Origin: Victivallales bacterium
GTDB lineage: Bacteria; Verrucomicrobiota; Lentisphaeria; Victivallales; UBA1829
DNA length: 15,061 bases
Reading direction: 5' to 3'
Assembly (NCBI GenBank): GCA_016285335.1
Contig: JAEEQO010000056.1
Span: 1 to 15,061, forward strand
In this document: in pieces, positions 7,246-14,558 of the stretch
How positions within the stretch are numbered: the first letter of the stretch is position 1
Layout of the letters: every line of letters starts with the position of its first letter
Position numbers and translations under genes: made by a program
The notes under the pieces: model-generated
Database searches by the model: none
Told to the model about the DNA's origin: nothing
Seen by the model: only the letters and a program-made list of their open reading frames with translations

Positions 7246-7273
7246 AATATACCCCGGAACGACCAAATATCAA
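7246..7273 (-). promoter_or_regulatory. Sigma-70-type promoter directly upstream of DUF1805
   Basis: On the minus strand TTGATA (7273-7268) and TATATT (7251-7246) are separated by 16 bp. Each matches 5 of 6 consensus bases. The predicted start is near 7239, 28 nt before the ATG. The element lies wholly in the 74-nt gap after the DUF1847 stop and has the same layout as the hydrolase promoter. Confidence 0.6.
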
Positions 7274-7285
7274 AAGGATTTCAGT

Positions 7286-8050
7286 TCATTTTTTGCCGGT
7301 TTTTGCCGTTTTCGATGTCTTTTTTTTCGCGGCGGCTTTCTTCACGGGCTTCGCCGCGGCGAGTTCCGCCTCGACCGCCTCCCTGCGCGGTTCCGGGAAC
7401 GTCTTTTCGTCCAGGATGCGCTTGTAGTAGAACTTGGCGGTATAGAGCGCGGCGGCGGGATTGTGCCCGAGCACGCGGTCCTTCACGATGAACGTCGTGG
7501 CGGGCGCCTTGCTGTGGCGCGTGAAAATGGCGTCGTGGCCCACGCACAGCCCGACCAGCACGTTCAGCTGGGAGCCCCACTCGTTGAGGATCTGCGCCTG
7601 AAGCGCGGGATTGCAGCAGGCTTCGTTGCAGCCGGGGCAGACCTTCAGGCCATCCGGGATGCCGAGCTGAGTCTTGTCGACCGCGCCGACCTTGCAGATC
7701 ACGGTCTTCGTCTCGATCCCGGCGGTGCGGACGATCTTCGCGTAGAGCGAAGCTTCGTCGAGCAGCCCGATGCAGCTGGCGATGCCGAGCTTCTTCACGC
7801 CGAGCTTTTTCGCAAACCGGATGGTCTCCTCAAGTCTGGTCAGACGGCCGTAGTATTCGCCCTCGATCTCGGCGGCGGCGCGGGCGAGCCTGCCGTCGGT
7901 GGTGTTCGAGGCGTAGAACTTGCGGGTGCGTTCGAGCGCGTCGGGATATTGTTCGGTGAGGCAGAACGCGGGGAACGTCTTGTCCTTACGGTAACAGTTC
8001 CGCACGGAGCATTCCGAGCAGCTGAGGTTGCAGTCTTGTTTCTTGGCCAT
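7286..8050 (-). CDS. DUF1847 cysteine-rich, putative metal-binding protein
   Basis: The 254-aa product is a DUF1847 (COG4887, predicted metal-binding) protein. An N-terminal cluster has Cys7, Cys11, Cys14, Cys19 and Cys30. A central domain carries SCIG (92-95), and a second cluster CPGCNEACC (138-146) is followed by the diagnostic GLCVGHD (167-173) and LGHNPAAALY (194-203). With this many conserved cysteines an Fe-S cluster or Zn site is likely (inference). The C-terminus (about 234-254) is a Lys/Ala-rich tail. The ATG at 8050 is preferred over a TTG two codons upstream because AGGAG lies 9 nt before it. The gene starts 55 nt after the ABC ATPase stop, so the protein probably acts on or responds to the importer's substrate. 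No enzymatic activity is established for the family. Confidence 0.9.
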   Translation of the reverse strand: MAKKQDCNLSCSECSVRNCYRKDKTFPAFCLTEQYPDALERTRKFYASNTTDGRLARAAAEIEGEYYGRLTRLEETIRFAKKLGVKKLGIASCIGLLDEASLYAKIVRTAGIETKTVICKVGAVDKTQLGIPDGLKVCPGCNEACCNPALQAQILNEWGSQLNVLVGLCVGHDAIFTRHSKAPATTFIVKDRVLGHNPAAALYTAKFYYKRILDEKTFPEPRREAVEAELAAAKPVKKAAAKKKTSKTAKTGKK

Positions 8051-8105
8051 ATTCAAAGTCTCCTGAAGTAAAATGAGTTCATTTGTTGCGTGGTCGACGC
8101 CGCGC

Positions 8106-8909
8106 TCAGATGCCGTTTCCGGCGAGGAAGAGGTTTTTCCTGTTCAGTTTTTCGTTCATGTCGGACCGGTAGATCTCCATGATCTTCTTCTGAAGCGAAA
8201 TGACGGACTCCTGTTCGAAAAGTTTTTCCCGGGAGATCTGGCGGGACACGGGGTTCCGTTCCAGCGCAATGACGCGTCCGGGCGAACTGCCGAGCACGGC
8301 GATCTCCGTGCCGAGGTAAAGAGCTTCGTCCACGTCGTGCGTCACGAACACCACGGTCCGCTGCCCGCCCGCATCCGCGTGAAGCGTCCGCACGAGGTCT
8401 TGCAGCATCGCGCGGTTCACGGGGTCAAGCGCGCCGAACGGCTCGTCCATGAGCAGGATCCTGCTCGGGACGGCGATTGCTCTGGCGATGGCGGCGCGCT
8501 GTCTCATGCCGCCGGAAAGTGCGGCCGGGTACTGGTTGAACACGCCACCCAGACCGACCATTTCCAGGTAAGATTCCGCGAGGTTGCGGATCTCCGCCTT
8601 GCTCTTCTGCGGATAGGACGCCGCCAGCGCGAGCATCAGGTTCTTCCCTGTGGTCATCCACGGAAACAGCGAGTAGTCCTGAAACACCACGGAGCATGCC
8701 GGTTCCGGACCGTCGACCGGCTTGCCGTCCACGAGGACGTCCCCGGAGGTCGCCTTCAGCAACCCGGCGATGATGCGCAGCAGCGTGGACTTGCCGCAGC
8801 CGGACTGTCCGAGCAGGCACAGGAATGCGCCGTCCTGGATGGAAAGGCTGATCCGGTCGAGCACGATCTTCGCCTGAAATGCGATGGAAATGTCTTTGCA
8901 TTGGATCAT
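8106..8909 (-). CDS. ABC importer ATPase, NitT/TauT (SsuB/TauB) type
   Basis: The 267-aa nucleotide-binding protein is complete. It has Walker A GQSGCGKST (34-42), Q-loop Gln77, the signature LSGGMRQR (131-138), Walker B ILLMDEP (151-157), D-loop GALD and switch His191. Sequence style and length match the SsuB/TauB/NrtD group, which power uptake of sulfonates, taurine, nitrate, bicarbonate, thiamine precursors and similar small anions or heterocycles. The ATG at 8909 overlaps the permease stop as ATGA, implying translational coupling. The reading frame stays open far upstream inside the permease gene, but that extension is a frame-shifted shadow. A 55-nt gap separates it from DUF1847. Confidence 0.95.
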   Translation of the reverse strand: MIQCKDISIAFQAKIVLDRISLSIQDGAFLCLLGQSGCGKSTLLRIIAGLLKATSGDVLVDGKPVDGPEPACSVVFQDYSLFPWMTTGKNLMLALAASYPQKSKAEIRNLAESYLEMVGLGGVFNQYPAALSGGMRQRAAIARAIAVPSRILLMDEPFGALDPVNRAMLQDLVRTLHADAGGQRTVVFVTHDVDEALYLGTEIAVLGSSPGRVIALERNPVSRQISREKLFEQESVISLQKKIMEIYRSDMNEKLNRKNLFLAGNGI

Positions 8910-9796
8910 TGCGCGGTCTCCTTGTAGCGCAGGATGCGCTTTTCGATGCGCTTGAACCCGGCGGAGACCGCCGTGATCACAAGCCCGATGAAAATGATGC
9001 CGACGATGACCCGCGCGTAGTCGCCGAAATCGGCGCGGTCCTTCACGTACCACCCGAGCCCTTCCGTCGCGCCAATCAGCTCGGCCGCCGTCAGCAGAAG
9101 GAAGCTGAAGACCAGGCTCAGAGACGCGCCGGTCAGGATGGACGGCATGGCGCCGGGGAGCAGCACACGGAAGATGAACGTGCCGCGTTTCAGATGGAGC
9201 ATGCGGGCGGAATCGAGCAGCGTTTCCGGGATGTTCACGACGCCGGCGACGGTGTTCGCGAAGACCGGCCAGAACGCGCCGGACCAGATCACGAAGATCG
9301 AGGCGGCGCTGAAGCTCGGCAGCAGCCGGATGGCGTACGGGATGTACACGATCGGCGGGATCACGCTCAGGACCTTGCTGAACGGTTCCGCGGCGTTGCG
9401 GAGGCGCCGGGAACTGCCGACTACGAGCCCGCCCGGGATCGCGGTCGCGAGCGACAGCAGGTACGCGCTTCCCAGCAGGTAGAGCGAAGAGACCATGCCG
9501 TGCGCCATGTCCTTCAGCTCGCTGAAGAACTGACGCAGGACGGTGTCCGGGGCCGGGAAGTACACCGGATCGAGCAGCGGCCGGTTGGACGTGACGAGCT
9601 GCCACGCCAGCAGGAAGCCCTCCAGCACGGCGGCCACGTCCACGACCGCGGTCCGCCGGTCCTTGTCCCACACGAGCAGGGCGCGGACCAGGGCGGCGGC
9701 GGGGATCAAGACGCCCGCGGCGGCTGCGAACCAGTCGTGTTTCCACAGCGCCGCGGCGGTCAGAGCGATGAATTCAATGACGAGGAGGATTTTCAA
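8906..9796 (-). CDS. ABC importer permease, SsuC/TauC type
   Basis: The 296-aa inner-membrane protein has the binding-protein-dependent permease fold. There are hydrophobic segments at about 2-16, 22-42, 52-68, 104-126, 140-160, 165-187, 221-245 and 261-280. The cytoplasmic EAA-type loop runs about 191-219 (ETLLDSARML...LPGAMPSI), where the ATPase docks. The start is a TTG at 9796, since no in-frame ATG or GTG lies near and AGGTGG is placed 4 nt upstream (7 nt from AGG). Two extra N-terminal hydrophobic segments make it somewhat longer than typical SsuC. It follows the receptor gene by 55 nt and overlaps the ATPase start by 4 nt. The weak TTG start may keep its level low relative to the receptor. 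Confidence 0.93.
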   Translation of the reverse strand: MKILLVIEFIALTAAALWKHDWFAAAAGVLIPAAALVRALLVWDKDRRTAVVDVAAVLEGFLLAWQLVTSNRPLLDPVYFPAPDTVLRQFFSELKDMAHGMVSSLYLLGSAYLLSLATAIPGGLVVGSSRRLRNAAEPFSKVLSVIPPIVYIPYAIRLLPSFSAASIFVIWSGAFWPVFANTVAGVVNIPETLLDSARMLHLKRGTFIFRVLLPGAMPSILTGASLSLVFSFLLLTAAELIGATEGLGWYVKDRADFGDYARVIVGIIFIGLVITAVSAGFKRIEKRILRYKETAQ

Positions 9797-9851
9797 GTTT
9801 CCACCTGCACGGGAATCTTTGGGGAGAGTTTCGAAGCTGAATGTGCGGTCC

Positions 9852-10904
9852 TCAGTTGTTCGCCTTGAAAAAGGCGTCCATTTCTTTGTAAATCGGGTCG
9901 TCGGGGTAGCGTTTCAGGACCTCGTCGAGGGCTTCCCGGTAGATCGTGGGGTCGATGTGGTCGTCGATGTGGACCTCGTTCTCCGGGAGATAGTCGATCT
10001 CCTTCATGGTCTCCCAGAAGTCGATCGTGCCCTTCTTCAGCGGGTCCGGGTTGGACGTGAAGGTCCTGTTCGTGTAGGTGTCGGCCTTCAGCAGTTCGGG
10101 GTCCAGCTTGAACGCCTTCGCGAAAATCTTGATGGTCTCCTCCTCGTTCTCGCGGTAGAACTTGTACGCGCGGATCTCGCCGATGAGGTAGCGGCGGTAG
10201 ATGTCGCGTTTCTTCTGAAGGTCGGGCGTGTTGGCGATCAGGCGGCAGCAGGTGTAGTCCGGCTGGAAGTCGGCAATGTAGTTCGAGACTTCGAGCCCGA
10301 AGTTCTTCTTCGCGAGGGAGAAATGCGGGCTGAACACGATGCCGGCGTCCACGGCGCCCTTGTTGACGGCTTCCACGACGGCGCTCTGGCCGCCGAATTC
10401 GATGATCTCCAGGTCCTTGTTCGGGTCGATCCCGGCCTTCTTCAGCGCGCCGCGGAAGATCACGTCGCCGGTGGAAAGCTTGCCGAGGCCGACCTTCTTG
10501 CCCTTGAAATTGCTCAGGTCTTTGAATTTGTCAAGATTTTCGGGCTTCACGATGATCGCCTGGCCGCCGATCATCATGCCGCCGAAGATCGTGAAGTCGA
10601 CGCCGCGGGCGATGAACAGCAGCGGAGCCGCCGTGCCGAACGTGCCGACGTCAAGCTTCTGCGCCTGGACGGCGGAGCAGCCCTCGGCGGTCGTATTGAA
10701 CTGGAAGAGCTCGACGTCGAGCCCCTCTTCGTCGAAATAGCCCAGGTCTTTCGCGATGAAGTGCAGGCCGTGCGCGGGTTCGGCCAGGTAGCCAACGCGG
10801 ACCTTGTCCTTGGGTGTTCCGCTTTCCTTGCCGCAACCGGTGAGGAAAGCGGCGGAAAGAACTCCGGCGGCGAGCAGGGGAAGGAAGGTATGTTTGATGT
10901 CCAT
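9852..10904 (-). CDS. ABC importer substrate-binding lipoprotein, NMT1/SsuA-like
   Basis: The 350-aa receptor starts at the ATG at 10904 (GGGAG 8 nt upstream), giving a lipoprotein signal with the lipobox LTGC and Cys24 as lipid anchor. The mature protein has a type II periplasmic-binding fold of the NMT1/SsuA/TauA group: VGYLAEPAHGLHFIAKDLGYFDEEGLDVELF (38-67), then GFG/GGM-type turns at about 88-115, FKGKKVGLGK (133-142) and AVVEAVNKGAVDAGIV (175-190). A CCR motif (219-221) after DYT is noteworthy. Such receptors bind sulfonates, thiamine precursors, riboflavin-like heterocycles, nitrate or bicarbonate; the ligand is undetermined here. The gene is first of the importer series and lies just after the secretin terminator, so transcription should start in the 95-nt gap. 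No convincing promoter is visible there. Confidence 0.93.
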   Translation of the reverse strand: MDIKHTFLPLLAAGVLSAAFLTGCGKESGTPKDKVRVGYLAEPAHGLHFIAKDLGYFDEEGLDVELFQFNTTAEGCSAVQAQKLDVGTFGTAAPLLFIARGVDFTIFGGMMIGGQAIIVKPENLDKFKDLSNFKGKKVGLGKLSTGDVIFRGALKKAGIDPNKDLEIIEFGGQSAVVEAVNKGAVDAGIVFSPHFSLAKKNFGLEVSNYIADFQPDYTCCRLIANTPDLQKKRDIYRRYLIGEIRAYKFYRENEEETIKIFAKAFKLDPELLKADTYTNRTFTSNPDPLKKGTIDFWETMKEIDYLPENEVHIDDHIDPTIYREALDEVLKRYPDDPIYKEMDAFFKANN

Positions 10905-10938
10905 AGTTAATGTCTCCCTATATGGTAGTATTTTGTTT

Positions 10939-10977
10939 TTAAGAAAAGCCGCGGACGGACAGAATCGCATCCGCGGC
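10939..10977 (-). terminator. Rho-independent terminator of the secretin pair
   Basis: On the minus strand GCCGCGGA (10977-10970) pairs perfectly with TCCGCGGC (10955-10948) around a 14-nt loop, followed by TTTTCTT. It begins 23 nt after the stop codon of the second secretin gene and separates that operon from the ABC importer genes. Confidence 0.8.
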
Positions 10978-10999
10978 AAATGAGCTGTAAAACGCAAGA

Positions 11000-12622
11000 T
11001 TATTCGATCGTGGCGGAGTCGAGGCCGAACTGCTCGAACCCGAGGTTGGTGATCGGGTGTTCGATGCCGCGGGTCAGGCCGTCGTCGACGTCCTTGAGCT
11101 CATCCTTGAGCTCGTCGGAAATGTTGTCGAACGGGGTAGCCAGTTCGGCGTGAACGGTGAGGACAAGCTCGGTCTCGCGGGCGGATTCGGACTCGCTGGA
11201 GAACGCCCAGCCGAGGACCGGGATGTCCTTCAGGATCGGGATGCCGGACACGCTGCGGACGATCTGCTTGCGCTTGATGCCGCCGATCACGAAATCGCGG
11301 GCTTCATAGCCGAGATGGACTTCCGTCTCGAATTTGGACTCGCTGAGTCGCGGGGTGCCGTCGCTGTTCCAGCCGAGGAGACTCACGCCGGAGACCTTCA
11401 CGGGGAGAATGGACGCCTTGCCGGTCACGATCGGGGTGACTTCGAAATTGAATTTGAAGCCTTCGGACGCCTTCGTGTTCTGGCGGTTGCCGTGTTCGAG
11501 CGGGAGGTCGGCGTCGTCGGGCAGTTTCGGCTTGCCGTCGAGCACGATGCCGTTGTTGATGGAGGTGTCTTCGATGGGGTCTTCTTCCTCATAGAACAGG
11601 CCGGAGCCGACCGAGATTTCGGATTTGCGGCGATTCTTCGCCGTGATGACGCCCTGCGTGACGACTTTCGCGCGTCCGGTGGAGGTCAGGAAATCGAAAT
11701 ACTTGGTGTTCCACTTCGGGTTGAAGTTGAAGAAGTCGGTGCGGCTGCTGTGGGAGCCGTTGATGCCGCCCGCGAAGGTGGTCGCCCAGTTGTTGCGGTA
11801 GCGGCCGCCGGCGGAGAAGAAGTCGAGGCCGTCGTTGTTCTTCCAGCTCTGGAAGTCGACGCCGAGCTTGTCGTCGTTCTCTGTGCTGATCTCGTAGAGT
11901 TCATAGGACAGGCGGATTTCGGGCATCGGCTTGTCGTACTGTTCGAGCTGTTCCTTGATGGCGTTCCAGCTCCAGAAGGGAGCCGCGACGAACAGTGCGT
12001 TCAGGCCGCCGTCAACGATCAGATTGTCCACGCCGTGCGTGAACTCGACGTCGTTGCCGGACGCGCCGACGTTCTTCACCATTTCGCGGAGGTTGGCTGC
12101 GGCGTTCACCTTCGGGAAGTAGATGAAGCGTGCCTTGCCACTGGTATAGAGCATGCCGGGCTGGTCGAGCTCGGCGATGATCTCGTCGATGCTGTCGCCC
12201 TTGCCATTGTTCTCGAAGCGGTAGTCTTCAGCGGAAACCAGCACCACGCCGCGGCCGTCATTGAACTTGACGGCGTCGACCTGGACCGGACTCTCGTTGA
12301 TCTGGACGCCCTTCACGACGTTCAGCAGGTAGCCGCGGATCGAGTACGGATTGGCGTTTTTGAGTTCGTACAGCTTCGTGACAACGAACGGATCGGAGTT
12401 GCCGCGGATGAAGTGGATGGCTTCTTCGCCGTCCTTCACGTCCACGCGTATCTGGGTCTGGACCGTGCTGCTGCCGTAACCGGCAGTCGGATTGTTGTTG
12501 CCGGCGTTCGTGCCGCCGGGGATGCCGTGCGGGATGACGTCAATGGTCTGATCCTGGGCGGACAGGGAGAGGGCCGTGGCGGAAATCGCGGCTGCGAGGA
12601 GGGATTTCAGAAAGATGTTCAT
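11000..12622 (-). CDS. Secretin-like outer-membrane protein A (GspD/PilQ family, divergent)
   Basis: This 540-aa protein has a signal peptide (cleavage likely after SLSAQ, about 23). A Gly/Asn-rich segment follows, then two N-domain-like ring-building modules. The first is at about 80-155: TKLYELKNANPYSIRGYLLNVV..., then SIDEIIAELDQPG. The second is at about 163-230. The secretin beta-domain is at about 236-495. The diagnostic end of that domain is clear: VIGGIKRKQIVRSVSGIPILKDIPVLGWAF (445-474), then TELVLTVHAEL (484-494), matching the family pattern of a conserved Gly-Ile-Pro and Pro-x-Leu-Gly before the last strands. Secretins form multimeric gated pores for type II/III secretion, type IV pili or phage. 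A charged C-terminal stretch (about 500-540) follows. AAAGGAA lies 8 nt before the ATG. It is 19 nt downstream of paralogue B and ends at a strong terminator. Confidence 0.82.
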   Translation of the reverse strand: MNIFLKSLLAAAISATALSLSAQDQTIDVIPHGIPGGTNAGNNNPTAGYGSSTVQTQIRVDVKDGEEAIHFIRGNSDPFVVTKLYELKNANPYSIRGYLLNVVKGVQINESPVQVDAVKFNDGRGVVLVSAEDYRFENNGKGDSIDEIIAELDQPGMLYTSGKARFIYFPKVNAAANLREMVKNVGASGNDVEFTHGVDNLIVDGGLNALFVAAPFWSWNAIKEQLEQYDKPMPEIRLSYELYEISTENDDKLGVDFQSWKNNDGLDFFSAGGRYRNNWATTFAGGINGSHSSRTDFFNFNPKWNTKYFDFLTSTGRAKVVTQGVITAKNRRKSEISVGSGLFYEEEDPIEDTSINNGIVLDGKPKLPDDADLPLEHGNRQNTKASEGFKFNFEVTPIVTGKASILPVKVSGVSLLGWNSDGTPRLSESKFETEVHLGYEARDFVIGGIKRKQIVRSVSGIPILKDIPVLGWAFSSESESARETELVLTVHAELATPFDNISDELKDELKDVDDGLTRGIEHPITNLGFEQFGLDSATIE

Positions 12623-12641
12623 GATTCACGTTCCTTTCTGC

Positions 12642-14180
12642 TCAGAGGCTGTTGACATTAGCATTCGCGCCGGGTTCGGCTTCGGATTCCGCCGCAGCTT
12701 CTTCATCGGGGTCGGGTACGGGGGCGGATTCAAGTTCGACGGGAGCGATGTGGCCGTCCGGGTGGATGAGCGAAGCCTGGGCTGTCACGACGATGTAGGT
12801 GCGCTCCTTGATGCTGGTGGTGGTGCCGAACAGGTATTTCAGCACGGGGACCTTCACCAGGAACGGGATGCCGATGGTCTGCTCGACATCGTTTTCCTTG
12901 ACGTAGCTGGCGAGGAGCTTTTCGGTCTTGAATCCGAGGGTAAGTTCGCCGCCGACTGTGGAGGAGTCGCCGAGCTCGTCGCCGCGGTTGCTGCGCTCAG
13001 TCACACTCTTCGACACGAGCTTGTAGGCGAACACCACGCCGCCGTTGTTCTTCTCGTAAAATTCCTGCGTGGACGGGATTTCGCCCTTCGACTCGATCTC
13101 CTCCTCGGAAGCGCCGAAGCAGATGACCGGGTTGATGACGGAGAGGGTAATGCTGCTGTCGCCGCCCGTGACCACGCTGCTGCGGTCGTTGTCGTCCTTC
13201 GTGATGTTTTCGTAGCCCGGCGTGAGCTGGGCCGTGTAGACCTTCGGCAGATGCGTGTTCAGCGCGGGCAGATCGTAGACCGGCGTGTTGATGAACGTGA
13301 GGTCGGCCTGCGCGGCCAACTTGGCGTTGCCGGACTGCTGGAGCAGGCGGACGAAGCTGAGATCGAACTTCGGCGCGGTGAAGAATCCGCCGTAGCCCCA
13401 GGAGGAGGAGAAGTCCTTCGTGAGGTCGACCAGCTGGGACACCCCGCCGATCACGTCGAAGACGGCTTCGGAGGAGAAGATCTTGCCGGTGTCGAACCCG
13501 GCGCAGAAGATGTCGAGGCCGGGGCCGTTCTTCCAGGCCAGATAGTCCACGCCGATGTCGCGCAGCTTGCTTTCGCGGATTTCATAGTAGTTGAGGTGAA
13601 GCTCCACCTGCGGGAGAGGACGGTCCAGGTACTTGACCCAGGAGAGAGCCGCCAGAGCAGCGCCCTTGTCGTCTTTCCAATAGATGGTGTTCGTGTCCTC
13701 GTTCAGGTACATCATTCCTTCGGGGGTCTTCAGACCTTCGTTGATGATGCGGACGATGTCGGCGGCGGCGCGGTAGTTCGGCGTGTAGGTGATGCGCGTG
13801 ATGCCCGTGCCTTCGATGATGGAGCCGTTGGCGTCTTCCTTGCCCGGCTTGTCAAGGCCGGCGATCAGCTCGTCCACATAGGGCAGAAAATCTTCGCCGG
13901 TCGAAACGAGGAGGTATTTCTTGTTGTTTTCGTAGTTGTTCACGCGCTCGACCTGCGAACGGTCACTGTAACGTTTGACCGCGGCGAGGATGAACGGACG
14001 GATATCGGTCGGTTTCGTGTATTTCAGCTCATAAAGTTTGCTGGCGTAACGGACCTGCGCGTCGTCCTGAAGCAGCTTGATGGTGCGGACGTCCTTCGCC
14101 GGTTCCTGTGCGGACAGCTGGGAGGCACCTGCGATGCCTGCGCCCAGCAGGAGCGCGAGTAAACGTTTGTAGTTGGTCAT
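12642..14180 (-). CDS. Secretin-like outer-membrane protein B (GspD/PilQ family, divergent)
   Basis: The 512-aa protein is a paralogue of its downstream neighbour. A signal peptide ends near QLSAQ (about 25). An N-domain is at about 47-112 (SKLYELKYTKPTDIRPFILAAV, DELIAGLDKPG) and a second at about 128-188 (ADIVRIINEGLKT...LDRPLP). The secretin-like beta-domain is at about 192-472. Shared landmarks with protein A include LGVDF-SWKN versus IGVDY-AWKNGPGLD (209-223) and the terminal signature TIGIPFLVKVPVLKYLFG (435-452) followed by TYIVVTAQ. The VPG-type Gly of classical secretins is changed here, so it is the more divergent of the two. The tail (about 484-507) is rich in Glu, Ala and Pro. The ATG at 14180 has AAGGA 8 nt upstream. 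It is the first gene of the two-gene operon and has a long structured leader. Confidence 0.8.
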   Translation of the reverse strand: MTNYKRLLALLLGAGIAGASQLSAQEPAKDVRTIKLLQDDAQVRYASKLYELKYTKPTDIRPFILAAVKRYSDRSQVERVNNYENNKKYLLVSTGEDFLPYVDELIAGLDKPGKEDANGSIIEGTGITRITYTPNYRAAADIVRIINEGLKTPEGMMYLNEDTNTIYWKDDKGAALAALSWVKYLDRPLPQVELHLNYYEIRESKLRDIGVDYLAWKNGPGLDIFCAGFDTGKIFSSEAVFDVIGGVSQLVDLTKDFSSSWGYGGFFTAPKFDLSFVRLLQQSGNAKLAAQADLTFINTPVYDLPALNTHLPKVYTAQLTPGYENITKDDNDRSSVVTGGDSSITLSVINPVICFGASEEEIESKGEIPSTQEFYEKNNGGVVFAYKLVSKSVTERSNRGDELGDSSTVGGELTLGFKTEKLLASYVKENDVEQTIGIPFLVKVPVLKYLFGTTTSIKERTYIVVTAQASLIHPDGHIAPVELESAPVPDPDEEAAAESEAEPGANANVNSL

Positions 14181-14558
14181 GGGGGATTTCCTTCGTTGGT
14201 TGGAGAGGTGGGGGAATGTGGAGGAGTTGGGGATTGCTGCGCCCGATGACGGAACATGTCCAGGGGGACCATGTATGCCGGGGCAAACGGACTCCGCAGA
14301 GATTTCTGCCGAGGTCCGATTCTGCTTAACAGGTCTGGGAAGACCGGTCGCGGCGGGCCATGAGACGCAAACTCGTACAAAGGGGTTTCATGGTTGTGTC
14401 GCTTTCACCTGTAGGTTGTGCCGGACCGGTCTCGCGCGGCTGGATTCGGCCGCGGACCGTTCCGGGATGGTTGGAACATTTCTTTTGCCTAATACACCAC
14501 CAAATTGATAATGTATCAACAAGACGAAACAAAAGTGAGTGAAACTTGTTCACCTGAC
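14181..14558 (-). promoter_or_regulatory. Long structured 5' leader of the secretin operon
   Basis: From the predicted start near 14558 to the ATG at 14180 the transcript would carry about 378 untranslated nt. Four hairpins can be drawn. At 14421-14465: CCGG/CCGG, CGGTC/GACCG and CGCGGC/GCCGCG stems around an 8-nt loop, 15 bp in all. At 14332-14345: GGTCT/AGACC with a GGGA loop. At 14289-14317: GGA/TCC, CTC/GAG and GCAGA/TCTGC. At 14255-14273: CATG/CATG and TCC/GGA. The last 60 nt before the start codon are C/pyrimidine-rich and unpaired apart from the AAGGA site. No known riboswitch class is recognised. Confidence 0.5.

Noticed and set aside
7232..7255. GGGGT/ACCCC stem between DUF1847 and DUF1805
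   Set aside because: Only 5 bp with a 14-nt loop and no U tract. It overlaps the -10 of the likely DUF1805 promoter, so it is probably incidental.
8910..9746. N-terminal extension of the ABC ATPase frame
   Set aside because: It lies inside the permease gene in another frame and reads as an Arg/Pro/Gly-rich shadow. The ATG at 8909 begins a normal ATPase and overlaps the permease stop.
8879..10910. Plus-strand frames across the permease and receptor genes
   Set aside because: Antisense shadows of recognisable ABC importer genes, with no family features of their own.
10905..10947. TTCTTA-17-TATAGG as a promoter for the importer operon
   Set aside because: The -35 is poor, and the start would fall on the ribosome binding site, leaving no usable leader.
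11057..14162. Two long plus-strand frames (11057-12655 and 12576-14162)
   Set aside because: They are shadows of the two secretin genes, which have signal peptides, start sites, a promoter and a terminator.
14181..14267. Possible G-quadruplex on the plus strand near the secretin start
   Set aside because: Runs of four or more G are few and separated by long loops. The signal is weak, although the complementary C-rich mRNA stretch is real.
14326..14391. Possible 21-codon leader peptide in the secretin leader
   Set aside because: The only Shine-Dalgarno-like sequence is 13 nt from the ATG, and the codons overlap predicted hairpins. No diagnostic run of regulatory codons is seen.
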